Positions 60,737 to 64,000 of a stretch of DNA of 64,000 bases are shown here, piece by piece (within the stretch, counting starts at the first letter, position 1; each line of letters opens with the position of its first letter). The position numbers and the translations under genes are program-made. The DNA comes from Knoellia koreensis (GTDB taxonomy: Bacteria > Actinomycetota > Actinomycetes > Actinomycetales > Dermatophilaceae). The notes beneath the pieces are model-generated. The model was not told the origin of the DNA. It ran no database searches and saw only the letters and a list, made by a program, of their open reading frames with translations. The stretch covers positions 116,317 to 180,316 of the forward strand of contig NZ_JABEPQ010000006.1 of the NCBI RefSeq assembly GCF_013041615.1, given 5' to 3'.

Positions 60737-63489
60737 CGGCGACGGAGCCGATCGGGCGTGACGCCGAGGTCGCGCGGCTGGTGCAGATGACGCGCCGGCC
60801 GCGCGACCTCGGCCTGTCGGTCGCCCTGGTCACGGGTGCGCCCGGGGTGGGTCGCTCGACGGTCCTCGCCGCCGTCGCGGCGTCGTTCGACGGGCCGGTA
60901 TGCCGCGTGGTCGCCCTCCCCTGGGAAGCCTCACGTCCGGGGTCGCTCCTGCACCAGCTGGTGGGGTCGGCGGACGTCGACCCGGATCCGTTGACGGCGG
61001 CTCGGGCGCTTCGTGACCGACTCGCCGATCGTGGCAGGGACGACGGGGCGCCCGTCCTGGTCGTGGTGGATGACGTCGACCTTGCCGACGCCGCGTCGCT
61101 GGAGGTGTTGGGCTCGCTGGTCGCGCACGAGCGCGACGCTCCCCTGCGGTTCGTGCTGGCGGCGAAGTCCGAGGATCGGGGGCTTGCTGGTCTCATCGGC
61201 TCCGCGGACCTGGTCGTCGAGCTTGGTCCGTTCTCGGCTGCGCTGGTGGAGAAGGTCGCTGCGCGACAAGGGATTTCACTGAGCCCGTGGGTGGCCGAGC
61301 AACTTCGTCGGCACACGTCCGGCCTACCGGGACCGCTGACAGAGCTGCTGGCCGAGGTCGAGCCGTCGACGTGGGACAACCCTCCGGCCGACCTGCCCGC
61401 CCCCCGGTCGGTCGCCACGTGGGTGGCCGAACGGCTCGAGCACCTCGAGCCCGCGGCTCGCGCGCTCGTCGAGGCGTCCGCGCTGCTCGAGCTCGATCCC
61501 TCGGTGGCCCTCGCCGCCGCCGTCGCCGCGTCGGTCGCCCCTCGTGACTCAGGTTTGGGTGCCGAGGTGCTCGGAAACCCAAGCGTCCAGGCAACCAACG
61601 CTGGTGACGGGGCGGAGCTGTGGGCTGCGGTGGATGCGGCCGTGGCCAGCGGTCTGGTTCGTCTCACGGGTCCGGCGGGCGCACCCCAGCTGGTCCCGGT
61701 CGACCCGATGGTCCGGGCAGCCGTGCGGGCGAGTCTGGCTCACGCGGCGGCTGCGCAGCTGCACCGACGTGCCGCGGAGCTTGCCTCCGACCCGGCTGTC
61801 GCCCTGGCCCACCGGGTGGCCGCAGGCACGGGGCCGGATGCCGGACTGGCCGACGAGCTGGAGCAGGCCGCGGAACCACTTGCAGGACAAGGCTCCTGGT
61901 CACGAGCTGCCTCGTTGCTGGTGAGTGCCAGCCGGCTGTCCACCGACCGCCACCTTCGCGAGCGACGCCTCACCAGGGCGGTCGATGCGCTGGTGGGCGC
62001 CGGCGACGTCGGTGCGGCGATGGCGTTGTTGCCCGAGGTCGAGGCGCTGCGGGAGACGCCGTTGCGTGACGCGGTGCTGGGTTACCTCGCGATCCTGCGT
62101 GGCCGTGGAGCTGACGCCGCGGCCCAACTCGGCCGGGCGTGGGAGATCCTCAACGCCGACCGCGAGCCGGAGGTCGCGGCGCTCCTGTGCCAGCGCTTCG
62201 TCCTCGACTCCCTGTGCCGTGGTGCCTACGGCGACGTGGTGACCTGGGCCGACCGCGCGACGAAGTTCGCCACGGCCGACGACCCGGCGGTCGTGGAGTC
62301 GGCCGCGATCCGCGGCCTGGGGCTGGGCGGCACCGGGGACGCGCAAGGTGCGCACGCGGCATACCGCGATCTCACCGCCCGCGTGACCCACGGTGCGCAG
62401 GCGCAGCGGGTGCAGCTCGGGCTCGGGTGGCTTCAGCTGGCGGTGGACGACGTGCCCTCGGCGAGGGCCGCCCTGGAACGCGCGGTACCGCTGCGACGTG
62501 AGGGAGGATCGACACGAATCTCGTTGTGGGCCAGGGCCTGGCTCGCACGCACGCTGTACCGGTCGGGCGACTGGGACGACGCCGCCCGCACCGCTGCGCA
62601 AGGACGTGAGCTGGTCGCGAGCTCGGGCATCGTGCTGACTCGGCCGCTGTGCGACTGGACGCTTGTACAGGTGAACGTCCTGCGTGGTGAGGAGGACGCG
62701 GCCCTGGCGGCACTGCGGGATGCCGAGTCGGTGCCTCGGGACTACGTGACGATGCGAGTGCCCACGCTGCTGGCGCGAGCGGCATACGCCGACGCGCACG
62801 CGGACCACGAAGGGGTCGTGGCTGCGCTCACTCCGCTGACGATGCCCGACCTGGCGGAGGCGGTGGCCGAGCCCGGGTACTGGCCGTGGGTCGAGCTGCT
62901 CGCGACCGCGTTGGTGTCGCTGGGGCGTGTGGACGAGGCGGACGAGCTGCTGGCACCACATGAGGCGCGGGTGGCGGGGCTGGGGCACCGGTCGGCGACG
63001 GCCAGGTTGGCGCGGGCTCGCGGGAGGGTGTTCGCCGCGCGGGGTGAGCTGGAGGAGGCGCGGGCGTCGTTCACGTCGGCGGTGGCGGCGCTGGATGGGT
63101 TGCCGTTGCGGGTGGAGCGGGCGCACACGCAGTTTGCCTATGGGCAGGTGTTGCGGCGGGCGGGGAAGCGGGGCGAGGCAGACCCCTTGTTGACCGCCGC
63201 CCGTGATGGGTATGCCGCGTTCGGCGCACGTCTGTTGGTCGAGAGGTGTGAGCGGGAGCTCAAGGCCGGCGGCGTGCGGTTGGCGCGCGGGGAGCGGTCG
63301 GCCGTGGACCTCACGCCGCAGGAACAGGCGGTGGCCGACCTGGTCGCGCAGGGGCGGTCGAACCGTGAGGTGGCGGACGAGCTCTTCCTCTCGCCGAAGA
63401 CGGTCCAGTACCACCTGACCAGCGTCTACGCGAAGGTCGGCGTGCGGTCGCGCACCGAGCTCGCGGCCCAGTGGGGCGGGGACACCTGA
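60733..63489 (+). CDS. benR: LuxR-type ATP-binding regulator (LAL), probable BenR
   Basis: 918 residues from GTG 60733, overlapping the benK stop (GTGA); the longer frame lies inside benK. N-terminal AAA/STAND ATPase with P-loop GAPGVGRST (about 35-43), where Arg replaces the usual Lys, and Walker B VLVVVDDVDLAD. A long TPR-like helical region (about 400-840) leads to the LuxR HTH (LTPQEQAVADLVAQGRSNREVADELFLSPKTVQYHL). In Corynebacterium a LuxR-type BenR controls benABCD; the same role is likely here, with benzoate or muconate as inducer. Confidence 0.87.
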   Translation: MTATEPIGRDAEVARLVQMTRRPRDLGLSVALVTGAPGVGRSTVLAAVAASFDGPVCRVVALPWEASRPGSLLHQLVGSADVDPDPLTAARALRDRLADRGRDDGAPVLVVVDDVDLADAASLEVLGSLVAHERDAPLRFVLAAKSEDRGLAGLIGSADLVVELGPFSAALVEKVAARQGISLSPWVAEQLRRHTSGLPGPLTELLAEVEPSTWDNPPADLPAPRSVATWVAERLEHLEPAARALVEASALLELDPSVALAAAVAASVAPRDSGLGAEVLGNPSVQATNAGDGAELWAAVDAAVASGLVRLTGPAGAPQLVPVDPMVRAAVRASLAHAAAAQLHRRAAELASDPAVALAHRVAAGTGPDAGLADELEQAAEPLAGQGSWSRAASLLVSASRLSTDRHLRERRLTRAVDALVGAGDVGAAMALLPEVEALRETPLRDAVLGYLAILRGRGADAAAQLGRAWEILNADREPEVAALLCQRFVLDSLCRGAYGDVVTWADRATKFATADDPAVVESAAIRGLGLGGTGDAQGAHAAYRDLTARVTHGAQAQRVQLGLGWLQLAVDDVPSARAALERAVPLRREGGSTRISLWARAWLARTLYRSGDWDDAARTAAQGRELVASSGIVLTRPLCDWTLVQVNVLRGEEDAALAALRDAESVPRDYVTMRVPTLLARAAYADAHADHEGVVAALTPLTMPDLAEAVAEPGYWPWVELLATALVSLGRVDEADELLAPHEARVAGLGHRSATARLARARGRVFAARGELEEARASFTSAVAALDGLPLRVERAHTQFAYGQVLRRAGKRGEADPLLTAARDGYAAFGARLLVERCERELKAGGVRLARGERSAVDLTPQEQAVADLVAQGRSNREVADELFLSPKTVQYHLTSVYAKVGVRSRTELAAQWGGDT

Positions 63490-63508
63490 TCCGAACCTGG
63501 CGATCCGA

Positions 63509-64000
63509 CTAGAAGGGTGATTCGTCGTAGACGGGTTCGGGTGGTCGGCGGTCGAAGGTGATGGTGTCGGTGGTGGGTTGGGGGAGCTCGATGAGGCGTT
63601 CGTAGTGGAGCTCGAGCAGGGTGGGGATGTCGTCGGTGGGGTCGAGGGGTCGCAGGAAGTGGCGGGGGACGTTGCTCCACTCGATGAGGTCACGCCCCTG
63701 AGGTTCTGGGTCGGTGGGGCGGGGGACGGCGATCATGAGGATGTCGGGTCCGATGTGGGCGGGGATTTCGGTGGTGAGGGTGGTGCGGTCGAGGTGGTCG
63801 GCTGGGTTGGTGGTGGTGCGTTTGCCGGTGGGGTCGGTCCATTGGACGATGCCGCCGGCGTGCAGGATGGCTCGCCAGCCGAGGTGCGTCTGAGTAAATG
63901 CACCAGTTGGCGGTTGAAATACCCAGCCAGGAGGCGGTGCTCATGGGTGATCCTGGCGGTGTTCTCGGCGGGTGGCAAGTCGGGCACGCCGGGCGTTGTC
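63509..64000 (-). pseudogene. 3' part of an unidentified gene, interrupted by an in-frame stop
   Basis: Reading leftward from base 64000, one frame gives 19 residues ending RREHRQDHP and a TGA at 63943-63941, then stays open for 143 more codons to a TAG/TGA at 63511-63509 (GWVFQPPTGAFTQTHLGW, GGIVQWTDPTGKRTTTNP, PEPVYDESPF). The downstream part resembles the C-terminal tail of actinobacterial DUF222/HNH endonucleases (the WTDPTGK...P pattern), but I cannot confirm it. Codon use is richer in ACC and CCA than in neighbours. Could be a decayed gene or two unrelated reading frames. Confidence 0.35.

Larger units (their letters stand above)
45..63217. repeat. Dispersed octamer GTATGCCG/CGGCATAC, more than 70 copies
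   Basis: Counted by eye, about 39 copies read GTATGCCG and 34 read CGGCATAC on the plus strand, spread evenly at roughly one per 0.9 kb. Examples: 45, 3706, 6184, 18172, 23962, 24010, 27491, 50938, 63210. They occur in genes in most reading frames (Tyr-Ala, Gly-Ile-Pro, Ala-Tyr, Gly-Met-Pro, Val-Cys) and in gaps. The ninth base is usually C or T (GTATGCCGY). A random 8-mer of this composition would be expected about twice in the window on both strands. Confidence 0.85.

Noticed and set aside
45..63217. Reading the octamer as a Chi or KOPS-like polar signal or as a restriction palindrome
   Set aside because: Copies are nearly equal on both strands over 64 kb and the sequence is not its own complement.
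1..64000. tRNA, rRNA, riboswitch, CRISPR, insertion sequence or prophage genes
   Set aside because: None was recognised by eye; no cloverleaf with CCA-type end, transposase, integrase or repeat-spacer pattern stood out. A covariance-model scan could still find a small RNA.

Overview
The window is very GC-rich DNA from a high-GC Gram-positive bacterium (Actinomycetota). GTG starts are frequent, most operons overlap by 4 bp (ATGA or GTGA), and codons end almost always in G or C. Overall gene content suggests an Intrasporangiaceae-like soil or water actinobacterium; that placement is inference, since no rRNA gene is present. No tRNA or rRNA gene, CRISPR array, insertion sequence or prophage was seen.

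Layout. 1-9 kb: a TetR-controlled acetoacetate decarboxylase-like and aldehyde dehydrogenase pair, a DJ-1/PfpI protein, a Phd/VapC toxin-antitoxin pair, and single enzymes (GNAT, MOSC, acetoin-reductase-like SDR, RibD-type reductase). 9-20 kb: a secreted M14 carboxypeptidase, a NYN protein and methyltransferase, a deaminase, the 5-oxoprolinase genes pxpABC, a DUF3626 protein, an SMP-30 protein, a luciferase-like oxidoreductase and a RelA/SpoT-domain protein. 20.6-27.5 kb: an amino-acid ABC transporter whose binding protein and permease are fused, an SDR, a DHA2 exporter, a VOC protein and a coiled-coil protein.

27.7-41.4 kb is an exopolysaccharide locus of nine translationally coupled genes: a double glycosyltransferase, a Wzx flippase, an APH-fold protein, three GT4-type glycosyltransferases, a Wzz-like protein, a Wzy polymerase carrying its own Wzz-like tail, and a secreted protein of unknown family that probably starts with CTG. 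A separate paralogue of the secreted protein follows. The priming transferase and exporter are not in the window.

41.4-50.9 kb: a UBP zinc-finger protein, an LPG-synthase-like membrane protein, an ArsR-MFS operon, a YqeY-like protein, a cation/proton antiporter, and a copper operon csoR-copZ-(His-rich membrane protein)-copA behind a textbook CsoR operator. 51.0-63.5 kb is a complete upper benzoate route: LysR-catB-catA-catC on one strand and benA-benB-benCD-benK-benR on the other. Together these import benzoate, dihydroxylate it, convert it to catechol and cleave that to muconate and onward to 3-oxoadipate enol-lactone. The window ends in the broken 3' part of an unidentified gene.

The most unusual observations are: (1) one 954-residue protein joining the BenC reductase, a linker with three RxVxRQxVF repeats, a GntR-type FCD sensor domain without its DNA-binding domain, and the BenD dehydrogenase; (2) a non-palindromic octamer GTATGCCG/CGGCATAC present more than 70 times, on both strands and in most reading frames, forcing rare TAT and ATA codons; (3) two small repeated intergenic hairpin elements; (4) the Wzy-Wzz fusion; (5) a large set of genes with a -10 box 6 or 7 bases from the start codon, implying leaderless mRNAs.
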